Positions 1 to 6,480 are shown, numbered from the stretch's first letter. The stretch: DNA of 12,585 nt from Luminiphilus sp. (GCA_024638905.1 JAHEJH010000104.1:1-12585); one strand, 5' to 3'. Notes: generated by a model not told the origin, from the letters alone. A program made the numbers and translations.

Positions 1-62
1 AAAAGGCGCCTGCCAAAAAAGCCGTAGCTAAAAAGGCACCTGCCAAAAAAGCCGCCAAGAAG
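1..62 (+). repeat. Tandem 30-base repeat coding for a Lys/Ala/Pro-rich tail of DksA
   Basis: Bases 1-20 and 31-50 are the same except for one base, which gives a period of 30 bases (10 codons). Read in the dksA frame (codons from base 3), the two units encode KAPAKKAVAK and KAPAKKAAKK. The array probably continues to the left of the window. PAKKA-type repeats resemble the basic tails of histone H1-like and AlgP-like bacterial proteins, which suggests nucleic-acid contact; that role is inferred. Confidence 0.8.
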
Positions 63-515
63 CAAAGCCCAGCAAAAGTCGCGCGGGCGGTGGGCGAACT
101 CCAGAAATTCGATGACTTCAAGCCCTATAAGCCGGGTCGGGGCGAGAGCTACATGAATGACGAGCAGATTGAACACTTCAGAGGCATTCTGCTCAGTTGG
201 CGCGGTGAATTGGTCGATGAGGTCACACGAACCGTCTCGCATATGAAAGACGAGGCGGCCAACTTTCCTGATCCGGCCGATCGTGCCACGCAAGAAGAGG
301 AATTCAGTCTTGAGTTACGCACGCGAGACCGCGAGCGAAAGTTGATCAAGAAAATCGATTCCACGCTGGACCGATTGCAGAACGATGATTACGGTTACTG
401 TGATGCCTGTGGCATCGAGATTGGTATTCAGCGGCTTGAGGCAAGGCCCACCGCGACTATGTGCATCGACTGTAAAACCCTGGCCGAGATCAAGGAGCGG
501 CAGGAGCTGGGTTGA
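1..515 (+). CDS. dksA: RNA polymerase-binding transcription factor DksA (5' end outside the window)
   Basis: DksA enters the secondary channel of RNA polymerase and, with ppGpp, resets promoter activity during the stringent response. The open frame runs from base 3 to the TGA at 513-515 without a stop, so the true start is upstream. The visible part has about 30 basic Lys/Ala/Pro-rich residues, then a full DksA core: the coiled-coil tip motif DPADRA (DxxDxA, the residues that act at the polymerase active site), the conserved block TQEEEFSLELRTRDRERKL, and a four-cysteine zinc finger (CDAC ... CIDC). The core is close to the 151 residues of E. coli DksA, so the basic tail is an extension. A GTG at base 90 could serve as a start for a tail-less protein, but the frame stays open and in-register upstream. 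The gene overlaps gluQ by three bases, as in the common dksA-gluQ pair. Confidence 0.97.
   Translation, partial: KAPAKKAVAKKAPAKKAAKKQSPAKVARAVGELQKFDDFKPYKPGRGESYMNDEQIEHFRGILLSWRGELVDEVTRTVSHMKDEAANFPDPADRATQEEEFSLELRTRDRERKLIKKIDSTLDRLQNDDYGYCDACGIEIGIQRLEARPTATMCIDCKTLAEIKERQELG
502..506 (+). promoter_or_regulatory. Ribosome binding site that fixes the TTG start of gluQ
   Basis: AGGAG lies in the last codons of dksA, five bases before the TTG at 512. No ATG or GTG occurs in frame before the conserved GluQ residues YRGRFAPS, so this site and the TTG are the only reasonable start. Confidence 0.75.
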
Positions 516-1381
516 ACGACTCACCAGCAGACACCGATTCCAACTCCTATCGCGGGCGCTTTGCGCCCTCCCCGACCGGGCCGCTGCACGCGGGCTCCTT
601 GGTCGCTGCATTAGCCAGCTTCCTCGATGCGCGACGCCATCACGGACAATGGCAGCTGCGTATCGATGACATCGACCCCCCAAGGGCCGTCGCAGGGAGC
701 AGCGATGCCATCACCAAGGCACTCGTTGCTCACGGGCTGGTATGGAGCGGCCCCGTGCTTTACCAATCGCATTCTTCGTCACACTACGACAGCGCGCTTG
801 ATCGGCTCATGTCATCGGGATGGTTGTTTCGCTGTCTCTGCACCCGAGCTATGCTCGACGATAACGGCTGTTGTGGGCAGCACTGTCAGGAAAAAAACAT
901 CAGTGCTGGGACGCCGCATAGTCTGCGTGTCAAAGTCGCATCTGAGAGGCTAGAGGGGTTTAGCGATCGTTTTTTGGGAGAGCAACCCCCTCTAGCTGAA
1001 ACTGCACCAAAGGATTTCATTGTAAAGCGCCGCGATGGTCTCTACGCCTACCAACTGGCCGCAGCGATTGATGATGCGAAGCCCAGTTTCACGCACATTG
1101 TCAGAGGCGCCGATCTGCTGGAATCCACGTATCGGCAACGCTGGTTACAGCACCTTCTTGGGCTGGAGTCACCTTCTTATGCCCACGTGACGATTCTGGT
1201 CGATGAGGCGGGCAACAAGCTCAGCAAGCAGACCGGCGCGCCACCCCTCGACAGCCGTCAACCTGAGCATAATCTTCGTCAATGCTTGCAGCACTTGGCG
1301 CAACCCGCGCCATCGAGCAGCGCACGCCGTGTGCCCGAGATTCTCGATCACGCTACTGAACACTGGTGCATGAGAAGATAA
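512..1381 (+). CDS. gluQ: Glutamyl-queuosine tRNA(Asp) synthetase
   Basis: GluQ activates glutamate and attaches it to the queuosine base at position 34 of tRNA(Asp). It is a shortened glutamyl-tRNA synthetase catalytic domain without the anticodon-binding part. The 289-residue product fits the family (about 290-310). Visible features are the opening RGRFAPSPTGPLHAGSL (residues 14-30) with the HIGH-type signature HAGS, a cysteine cluster for zinc (C108, C110, C120/C121, C125), the block VRGADLLEST (197-206), and the KMSKS-type loop NKLSKQ (235-240). Translation starts at TTG 512, whose last two bases belong to the dksA stop (TTGA overlap), and a good AGGAG precedes it; this suggests translational coupling to dksA. 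The dksA-gluQ pairing is widespread in gammaproteobacteria, which supports the call. Confidence 0.96.
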   Translation: MNDSPADTDSNSYRGRFAPSPTGPLHAGSLVAALASFLDARRHHGQWQLRIDDIDPPRAVAGSSDAITKALVAHGLVWSGPVLYQSHSSSHYDSALDRLMSSGWLFRCLCTRAMLDDNGCCGQHCQEKNISAGTPHSLRVKVASERLEGFSDRFLGEQPPLAETAPKDFIVKRRDGLYAYQLAAAIDDAKPSFTHIVRGADLLESTYRQRWLQHLLGLESPSYAHVTILVDEAGNKLSKQTGAPPLDSRQPEHNLRQCLQHLAQPAPSSSARRVPEILDHATEHWCMRR

Positions 1382-1401
1382 TAAACACCTTCCAGTAAAT
1401 G

Positions 1402-1442
1402 TGTTACTTTTTAACTCGCATGCCAACCTATCGCCGGTAACA
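1402..1442 (+). promoter_or_regulatory. Possible operator upstream of the CbrB-like gene (TGTTAC ... GTAACA)
   Basis: The 91-base gap between gluQ and the regulator gene contains TGTTAC at 1402-1407 and its inverted partner GTAACA at 1437-1442, 29 bases apart. The same GTAACA core occurs twice downstream of the gene at 2847 and 2868. From memory, CbrB sites upstream of Pseudomonas crcZ are built from TGTTAC/GTAACA half-sites, so self-regulation is possible. The spacing is longer than I recall for a single site, and no sigma-54 promoter with correct spacing was found here. Confidence 0.35.
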
Positions 1443-1472
1443 TTGGCGAGTCGGAGCACAGCGCGAGGGCCC

Positions 1473-2822
1473 ATGCGAATCCAATTAATTGAGAAAGATC
1501 CAGCATTGCTAGAAGCTTTGACAGAAGCGTGTCAGCACGCCGGGGCCGACGTGCTGACTGATATCCCAGCAGACGAGCGACGTCTCGCTCTCTGGCAACC
1601 GCAATGCGATCTGGTGATAGCAGGGCAGCATCCCGCTTTCGCCGATCTGACGACACTCAACCGAACGGTGTGGCCTATTCCGCTCGCTGCCCTACTGCCC
1701 ACATCACGACCGCAAAACGTGTTGCAAGCAGCCCGCTCTGGAGTAGTCGATGTCTGCGATCGCGAGGCTGATGCTGCACACCTTGCCGAGTGGATCGGGC
1801 AGCTGTGTGCCGAGTATCAAACTTCTCAAGCTAACGCAGGCCAAAATGACTACTTCCGCAGCGAAGCATGCTCGAGAATGCGAACGCTCGAGGACACCAT
1901 TGCTCGAGTCGCTCGAACTGACTCTGCCGTACTGATTGTGGGCGAGACGGGGACCGGTAAGGAGCTTGCAGCGAGGCAAGTGCACCGCATCAGCATGCGC
2001 GGTGAAAAACCTATCGTGACCGTTAACTGCGCCGCTATTCCCGAAACCCTGATTGAATCGGAATTGTTTGGCTATGAAAAAGGGGCTTTCACCGGCGCCA
2101 CTGCCAATCGGCTCGGTTTGATTGAGGCTGCTGACGGCGGGACGCTGTTTTTGGATGAAATCGGAGAATTGCCTCTCGCCGCCCAGGCTCGCTTACTGCG
2201 CTTTATGCAGGAGGGGGAGATTCGCAGAATTGGCTCTGTTACGAGCAAGCGAGTCGACGTACGTCTGATCTGCGCCACCCATCGTAATCTTGCAGAGCTG
2301 GCAGCGCGAAGCGAGTTTCGGGAGGATCTTTTCTATCGGATCGACGTACTGAGACTGGATATTCCTGCGCTGCGCGAGCGTGATGGCGATATTGTCGCCA
2401 TGGCGAATTGGTTTATCGACAAACAAGCGGCCAAGCTCGGTGTGCCGGCCAAGCCGCTATCCGAGGACAGCCGTGACGCTTTAGCGGCACATCGCTGGCC
2501 CGGCAATGTACGCGAATTACAAAATGTGATCGAGCGCAGTCTGGTAATGTCCCAGGGCGCAGAGCTGCACATCACGCTGTCCGGATCGGCTTCGTCACAG
2601 ACAAGCCGGCAGAGTCCGAATGACCCGCCTGCTGAGGTAGGATCGATGGAGGACGCCGGCGGCGAGTTGTCACTCGAGGACTACTTTCAGCGATTTGTAC
2701 TGCAGCATCAGGACGCGATGAATGAGACGGAGCTGGCACAAAAGCTGGGCATCAGCCGCAAATGCCTTTGGGAGCGGAGACAGCGGTTTGGTATCCCCCG
2801 CCAAAAGCAAAAGTCCGCCTGA
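1473..2822 (+). CDS. cbrB: CbrB-like sigma-54-dependent activator with a degenerate receiver domain
   Basis: This 449-residue bacterial enhancer-binding protein should drive open-complex formation by sigma-54 RNA polymerase. Residues 1-115 are a receiver-like domain, 130-370 the AAA+ domain (Walker A GETGTGKE 157-164, sigma-54 contact loop GAFTGA 204-209, Walker B GGTLFLDE 222-229), and 400-445 a Fis-type helix-turn-helix ending LGISRKCLWERRQR, very like CbrB. The receiver looks unphosphorylatable: the acidic pair reads E7-K8, the phosphoacceptor position is G51 (in CDLVIAGQ), the Thr/Ser position is L75 and the conserved Lys is R97. The ATG at 1473 is chosen because receiver strand 1 begins there; a GTG at 1401 would add 24 unconserved residues. 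GAGG lies close before the ATG. The position between gluQ and pcnB matches cbrB, but the cbrA kinase gene is absent. The CbrB assignment rests on position and the C-terminus; the AAA+ family call is firm. Confidence 0.85.
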   Translation: MRIQLIEKDPALLEALTEACQHAGADVLTDIPADERRLALWQPQCDLVIAGQHPAFADLTTLNRTVWPIPLAALLPTSRPQNVLQAARSGVVDVCDREADAAHLAEWIGQLCAEYQTSQANAGQNDYFRSEACSRMRTLEDTIARVARTDSAVLIVGETGTGKELAARQVHRISMRGEKPIVTVNCAAIPETLIESELFGYEKGAFTGATANRLGLIEAADGGTLFLDEIGELPLAAQARLLRFMQEGEIRRIGSVTSKRVDVRLICATHRNLAELAARSEFREDLFYRIDVLRLDIPALRERDGDIVAMANWFIDKQAAKLGVPAKPLSEDSRDALAAHRWPGNVRELQNVIERSLVMSQGAELHITLSGSASSQTSRQSPNDPPAEVGSMEDAGGELSLEDYFQRFVLQHQDAMNETELAQKLGISRKCLWERRQRFGIPRQKQKSA

Positions 2823-2846
2823 ACATTTCGTTTCTAGTGAGAATTT

Positions 2847-2874
2847 GTAACACTGCGGTGCAATTACGTAACAC
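2847..2874 (+). promoter_or_regulatory. Paired GTAACAC boxes, candidate enhancer for the CbrB-like activator
   Basis: GTAACAC occurs at 2847-2853 and again at 2868-2874, 21 bases apart, so the two boxes lie on the same face of the helix. The second is part of the palindrome TTACGTAA. A weaker copy, TTAACAC, lies at 2930-2936. The pair sits about 100-127 bases upstream of the predicted sigma-54 start, a normal distance for an enhancer bound by an activator of this class. The core resembles the GTAACA half-site I recall for CbrB. Confidence 0.55.
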
Positions 2875-2947
2875 TCTTTGGACCTGCCGGCCCCGATATC
2901 CGGTCAAAAACTGGACAACGCGATGTTTTTTAACACTTTTTTGAATA

Positions 2948-2963
2948 TGGCATGTGACATGCA
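2948..2963 (+). promoter_or_regulatory. Sigma-54 (RpoN) promoter
   Basis: TGGCATGTGACATGCA matches the sigma-54 consensus TGGCACGNNNNTTGCA at all but two defined positions. The essential GG (2949-2950) and GC (2961-2962) have the exact -24/-12 spacing. Transcription would begin near 2974. The upstream stretch 2922-2946 is very AT-rich, suitable for DNA bending between enhancer and promoter. No coding sequence starts soon after, so the promoter most likely serves the small RNA described below, or a long leader of pcnB. Confidence 0.72.
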
Positions 2964-2973
2964 GTTATTTAAG

Positions 2974-3063
2974 CAGAGTCGGAATAATAATAATCGGCCC
3001 AATAAAAAAAACGATGTCATAACGGACCTGGGTGGGGAAGGAAACTTCCCCATGTTTCTTTCT
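2974..3063 (+). ncRNA. Candidate CrcZ-like small RNA (Hfq/Crc decoy) between the CbrB-like gene and pcnB
   Basis: The predicted RNA of about 90 bases begins at the sigma-54 promoter and ends after a hairpin. It carries two unstructured A-rich tracts: AATAATAATAAT at 2983-2994 and AATAAAAAAAA at 3001-3011. Both fit AANAANAA, the motif by which Hfq with Crc binds catabolic mRNAs and the decoy RNA CrcZ in Pseudomonas. There, crcZ lies in this same interval (cbrB-crcZ-pcnB) and is transcribed by sigma-54 and CbrB. CrcZ is about 400 bases with more motifs, so this would be a much shortened form. No sequence homology to CrcZ is claimed; the case rests on position, promoter and motifs. Whether the host has Crc is unknown. 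If the hairpin does not terminate, this is instead the 5' leader of pcnB. Confidence 0.5.
3033..3063 (+). terminator. GNRA-capped hairpin with U-rich tail, likely terminator of the small RNA
   Basis: TGGGGAAG (3033-3040) pairs perfectly with CTTCCCCA (3045-3052) around a GAAA tetraloop (3041-3044). The following bases, TGTTTCTTTCT, are U-rich but interrupted, so termination may be partial. Read-through would feed into pcnB 90 bases on. The GGA sequence near the loop could also attract a CsrA-type protein; this is weaker. Confidence 0.55.
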
Positions 3064-3155
3064 GGGCAACCTCTTTTCGCTGATTTTCAGCTGGCTTCCC
3101 TCTCCGGCACGTTGGCAAGTGTGCAACGACGTCGCCCCGAGGATCCCGTGTCACG

Positions 3156-4445
3156 GTGGATAACCATTCCTTGAAGTCGCAAACGCTGGGTGCACCGGTT
3201 TTTGAGCCCTCGGATTTTTCTCCGGGTTCACGGTTCGTGGTTGAACAACTACAAGAGAACGGTTTCGACGCCTACGTGGTCGGGGGAGCGGTGCGCGATC
3301 TTCTGATCGGCAAGCACCCCAAAGACTTCGACGTGGCCACCAATGCCACTCCTGAGCAAATCAAGCAGTGCTTTCGCAATGCACGAATCATTGGACGCCG
3401 CTTTCAGATCGTTCATGTGCGGGTCGGTCGGGAGATCATCGAGGTCACCACGTTTCGCCGCGGTCATGAAGAGGAGCGCTCCGAACAAGATGCCCGAGCC
3501 AGTCAATCCGGCCGGCTACTGAGAGATAACGTGTACGGATCTCTGGAGGAAGACGCTAGGCGCCGGGACCTCACCATCAATGCGCTTTACTACGACACTT
3601 CCTCACACCAATTCATTGATCAGCTGGGTGGTCAGGCAGACGTTGCAGATCGCATGATTCGAATCATAGGCGATCCGGCAGCGCGGTATCGCGAGGACCC
3701 TGTCCGCATGTTGCGCGTGGTGCGATTTGCCGCGCGTCTGCAGTTTGATCTGGAATCCGATACCGAGTCGGCGATCTCATCAGTCCGAACGTTACTCACA
3801 GACATCCCGCCTGCACGCCTCTTTGATGAGTGGCTGAAGCTGTTCATGAACGGCTTCTCTGCTCCCACTTTCAGGCTGTTAAGGCACTACGAATTGCTCA
3901 CTTCTCTCATGGGCGAAGCGGCATCCCCAGCAACGCAGGGGGAGCCTGCACTTGAGCTGCAGCAGCTGGCGCTCGGCAACACAGATCGCCGGGTTGCTGA
4001 CGGGCGGCCTGTAACCCCCGCTTTTCTACTTGCTGCGCTTTACTGGCCAGCTGTAAAGGCATGCGCGGAGCAGCTTGCGGTGAGCGGAGAATCGCCCATC
4101 CAAGCTATGCACAGCGCAGGGCAACAAATTGTCCAACAAGCGTGTCAGCACCTCGCTATCCCCAAGCGCTTCTCTCTGGCGATGCGGGATATCTGGGATC
4201 TTCAACCTCGTCTAGAGCGCATGCAGCCAAAGAAAATCAAAGACCACCTGGCCCATCGCTGGTTCCGCGCCTCATTCGATTTACGTCTACTACGGGAACA
4301 AACTGATGCGCTGGGCGACGACTGCTCTGCATTCTGGACCGACCAACAGCAACGGTACCCAGAATTGGTAGGTAGTGCACGAGCGCGTCGGGAGGAACGC
4401 AGTGAACGCCGCCCCCGGCGCCGGCGCAGAAATAGCGATTCATGA
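3156..4445 (+). CDS. pcnB: Poly(A) polymerase I
   Basis: PcnB adds 3' poly(A) tails to RNA and so marks transcripts for decay. The 429-residue product shows the class II nucleotidyltransferase head: GGAVRDLL (43-50), the metal-binding DFD (57-59) in KDFDVATNATPEQI, the block IIEVTTFRRGHEEERS (94-109) and the RRRDLTINALYYD motif (135-147). Then come EDPVRMLRVVRFAARL (180-195) and the helical body. The Arg-rich tail (residues 408-425) is typical of the family and helps RNA binding. It is a little shorter than E. coli PcnB (about 465). These features favour poly(A) polymerase over CCA-adding enzyme, which shares the head domain. The GTG start at 3156 is the first in frame; GAGGAT lies about 11 bases upstream, a rather long spacing. 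The stop overlaps folK by ATGA. It may be cotranscribed with read-through from the small RNA. Confidence 0.95.
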   Translation: MDNHSLKSQTLGAPVFEPSDFSPGSRFVVEQLQENGFDAYVVGGAVRDLLIGKHPKDFDVATNATPEQIKQCFRNARIIGRRFQIVHVRVGREIIEVTTFRRGHEEERSEQDARASQSGRLLRDNVYGSLEEDARRRDLTINALYYDTSSHQFIDQLGGQADVADRMIRIIGDPAARYREDPVRMLRVVRFAARLQFDLESDTESAISSVRTLLTDIPPARLFDEWLKLFMNGFSAPTFRLLRHYELLTSLMGEAASPATQGEPALELQQLALGNTDRRVADGRPVTPAFLLAALYWPAVKACAEQLAVSGESPIQAMHSAGQQIVQQACQHLAIPKRFSLAMRDIWDLQPRLERMQPKKIKDHLAHRWFRASFDLRLLREQTDALGDDCSAFWTDQQQRYPELVGSARARREERSERRPRRRRRNSDS

Positions 4446-4936
4446 AGCAGGCGTTGGTGGGTTTGGGATCCAATGTGGAGGAGCCACTGACGCAACTCAC
4501 GACCGCCTATCGACGGCTGGCCGGTGACCCAGAAATCACCGTAGAGGCGACTTCAAGCGTGTACTTGTCCGCGCCCCATGGCCCTCAGGACCAGCCGGAT
4601 TTTTACAATGCGGTGATTTCACTTCACACATCGATGGCCCCAGAGAAACTGCTATCGGCACTTTTAGCCACGGAAACCAAGATGGGCAGAAAACGCCTTC
4701 GACACTGGGGTGAACGCTGCATCGATCTCGACTTACTGGCCTACGACAGATGCGAAATAACCTCCACCGATCTGGTGTTACCCCACCCTCGCGCCCACGA
4801 ACGTCGGTTCGTTCTAGATCCTATGATTGAATTGCTGGGCGAGGACTACTGCCTCCCGGGAACGAGCACCCTGGAAGCACTTCAGGCGCAGTGCGCAGGG
4901 CAAACGATTCGCGTATTGTGTGAATTCCCGCGATGA
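4442..4936 (+). CDS. folK: 2-amino-4-hydroxy-6-hydroxymethyldihydropteridine pyrophosphokinase (HPPK)
   Basis: FolK transfers pyrophosphate from ATP to 6-hydroxymethyl-dihydropterin, a cytoplasmic step of folate synthesis. The 164-residue product matches the usual length of about 160. Visible motifs are the opening VGLGSN (6-11), the PQDQPDFYNAV region (48-58) that binds the pterin, the ATP and magnesium block KMGRKRLRHWGERCIDLDLLAYD (79-101 region, with the paired Asp of DLDLL), and LPHPRAHERRFVLDPM. The ATG at 4442 overlaps the pcnB stop (ATGA), and the gene's own stop overlaps the next start in the same way. No clear Shine-Dalgarno is seen, so translation is probably coupled. pcnB-folK is a common gammaproteobacterial pair. 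Confidence 0.97.
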   Translation: MKQALVGLGSNVEEPLTQLTTAYRRLAGDPEITVEATSSVYLSAPHGPQDQPDFYNAVISLHTSMAPEKLLSALLATETKMGRKRLRHWGERCIDLDLLAYDRCEITSTDLVLPHPRAHERRFVLDPMIELLGEDYCLPGTSTLEALQAQCAGQTIRVLCEFPR

Positions 4937-5640
4937 TCACTGCAGGAGCGATTGGGTTGCCCGAGCAAAGCACTTTTTCTGGCATCTCTCTGCGCGGCCG
5001 AACGGTGCCGAGCTACATTGCAGTGGAGGGGCCTATTGGCGTAGGCAAAACCACCCTCGCCCGCCGCATCGCCGATACGTTTGACTACGACTTGCTACTT
5101 GAAGAAGCTGAGATGAACCCTTTTCTGGAGCGGTTCTATCAGAACCGGCAGCAAACGGCGCTCGCCACTCAATTGTTCTTTCTGTTTCAGCGCGTCCAGA
5201 AAATCACCGAGCTGAAACAGAGAGATATGTTCGATCAGGCCCGCGTCGCGGACTTCGTGCTGGAAAAAGATCCGCTGTTCGCCCGAGTCAATCTGGAGCC
5301 CGATGAGTACGCGCTGTACGAAAAGGTATTTAGCAAGATGCGCGTCGATGCACCCGTCCCGGATCTGGTGATCTATCTGCAGGCCAGCCCCGATCGACTG
5401 CTGGAACGAATCGATCGCCGCGGTATTGATGCCGAGCGGCTGATCGATCGGCGGTATCTGGAACAACTGAACGAGGTGTACAGCGAGTTCTTTCTTTACT
5501 ACGATGCCGCGCCTCTACTGATCGTAAATGCCAATGAAATCGATCTGGCACAGGGCGATAGGGACTACGAGCAGCTCGTGGATTACATGCTGAACATTAA
5601 GAAGGGTCGGCATTACTTCAACCCTACCTTTTTTAGCTGA
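4933..5640 (+). CDS. Deoxynucleoside kinase family protein
   Basis: The 235-residue product belongs to the deoxynucleoside kinase (dNK) P-loop family, which phosphorylates deoxynucleosides for salvage; the preferred nucleoside cannot be read from sequence. Visible are Walker A GPIGVGKTT (33-41), EEAEMNPFLERFY (57-69) with the substrate-side Glu, QLFFLFQRVQK (80-90), the DFVLEKDPLFA segment (107-117), PDLVIYLQASPDRLLERI (143-160), and the Arg-rich lid RIDRRGIDAERLIDRRY (159-175). The ATG at 4933 overlaps the folK stop (ATGA). The first 24 residues are not conserved-looking; a GTG at 5005 (V25) would begin just before the usual PSYIAVEG start. The overlap favours the longer form. Related kinases occur between folK and panB in other gammaproteobacteria, so the placement is conserved although it does not belong to either pathway. 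Confidence 0.88.
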   Translation: MITAGAIGLPEQSTFSGISLRGRTVPSYIAVEGPIGVGKTTLARRIADTFDYDLLLEEAEMNPFLERFYQNRQQTALATQLFFLFQRVQKITELKQRDMFDQARVADFVLEKDPLFARVNLEPDEYALYEKVFSKMRVDAPVPDLVIYLQASPDRLLERIDRRGIDAERLIDRRYLEQLNEVYSEFFLYYDAAPLLIVNANEIDLAQGDRDYEQLVDYMLNIKKGRHYFNPTFFS

Positions 5641-5644
5641 GAAC

Positions 5645-5658
5645 CTGCTGTTAAGCAG
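5645..5658 (+). other. Small hairpin between the kinase gene and panB
   Basis: CTGCT and AGCAG form a 5-bp stem around GTTA in the 36-base gap. No U-tract follows, so it is not a convincing terminator. It may shape the panB leader or mean nothing. Confidence 0.25.
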
Positions 5659-5676
5659 CCGTTGGGAGTCGACAGA

Positions 5677-6471
5677 ATGACCAAGCGCATCACCATTAGC
5701 ACCTTGGATGCCATGAAGGCATCGGGTGACAAGTTTGTGATGATTACGTCCTACGACGCCACTTTTGCGCGGCTTGCCAGCGAGGCCGGGGCGGAGACCA
5801 TTCTGGTTGGCGATTCATTAGGCATGGTACTTCAGGGGCACGAGACGACGATCCCTGTCTCGCTGGACGCAATGGCCTATCACACCGAGTGTGTTGCTCG
5901 CGCGCGGCCCCATTCCCTGATTGTCGCCGACTTACCTTTCATGAGCTTTTCTAACGCCGACGACACGCTCCATGCGAGCACGCGGCTGATGCAAGCCGGT
6001 GCGCAGATGGTCAAACTGGAGGGCGGCACTTGGCTTAGCGACAGTATTCATCGTTTGGTTGAGCGAGGCGTGCCTGTGTGCGCGCACCTGGGACTGACTC
6101 CCCAATCGGTCAACGTGTTCGGCGGTTACCGAGTGCAGGGACGAACGCCGAAAGAGGCAAAGTCGATTCTGGCCGACGCTGTGGAGATTCAGGACGCCGG
6201 TGCCAGTCTACTGGTACTCGAGTGTATTCCTGCAGAGCTAGCCGCCGATATCTCATCGAAATTGGATATCCCGGTCATTGGTATCGGAGCAGGTAACGGC
6301 ACCGACGCGCAGGTACTCGTGCTCCACGATATGCTGGGCATGACGGACACCGCACCCAAATTCGTGCAGAACTTCATGGAGGGGGCCCCCTCGATTCAGG
6401 CTGCGCTCAAGGCTTTTGTTGATGCGGTGAAGGCCGGTGAGTATCCCAAGGAAGAGCACACCTACTCGTAG
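5677..6471 (+). CDS. panB: 3-methyl-2-oxobutanoate hydroxymethyltransferase (ketopantoate hydroxymethyltransferase)
   Basis: PanB adds a hydroxymethyl group from 5,10-methylene-tetrahydrofolate to 2-oxoisovalerate, the first committed step of pantothenate synthesis. From the ATG at 5677 the product is 264 residues, the same as E. coli PanB. The magnesium ligands D46 (VGDSLGMV) and D85 (VADLPFMS), the substrate residues K113 and E115 (MVKLEGG), and the catalytic E182 (LECIP) are all present, as are AHLGLTPQS (136-144) and IGIGAGN (201-207). A TTG at 5662 would add five residues; the ATG is preferred because GGGAG lies 8 bases before it. FolK upstream supplies the folate pathway that feeds this reaction. 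panC follows after 9 bases, so they form one unit. Confidence 0.98.
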   Translation: MTKRITISTLDAMKASGDKFVMITSYDATFARLASEAGAETILVGDSLGMVLQGHETTIPVSLDAMAYHTECVARARPHSLIVADLPFMSFSNADDTLHASTRLMQAGAQMVKLEGGTWLSDSIHRLVERGVPVCAHLGLTPQSVNVFGGYRVQGRTPKEAKSILADAVEIQDAGASLLVLECIPAELAADISSKLDIPVIGIGAGNGTDAQVLVLHDMLGMTDTAPKFVQNFMEGAPSIQAALKAFVDAVKAGEYPKEEHTYS

Positions 6472-6480
6472 GCTCGGACA

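Noticed and set aside
1401..1472. Longer N-terminus of the regulator from a GTG at 1401
   Set aside because: The added 24 residues are unlike any receiver start, and strand 1 of the receiver begins right at the ATG at 1473.
2237..2242. TGTTAC inside the regulator gene, and another at 4776-4781 in folK
   Set aside because: Single copies in coding DNA, as expected by chance for a hexamer in a window of this size.
3101..3125. GGCACG near 3103 resembling a sigma-54 -24 element
   Set aside because: No GC at the required 12-base distance, so the -12 element is missing.
2878..3174. Open frame of 98 codons on the plus strand between the regulator and pcnB
   Set aside because: It spans the sigma-54 promoter, the A-rich tracts and the hairpin, encodes a low-complexity Asn/Lys stretch, has no good ribosome site and runs into pcnB in another frame.
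5662..5676. TTG at 5662 as the panB start
   Set aside because: The ATG at 5677 gives exactly the E. coli length and has GGGAG at proper spacing; the TTG would overlap that site.
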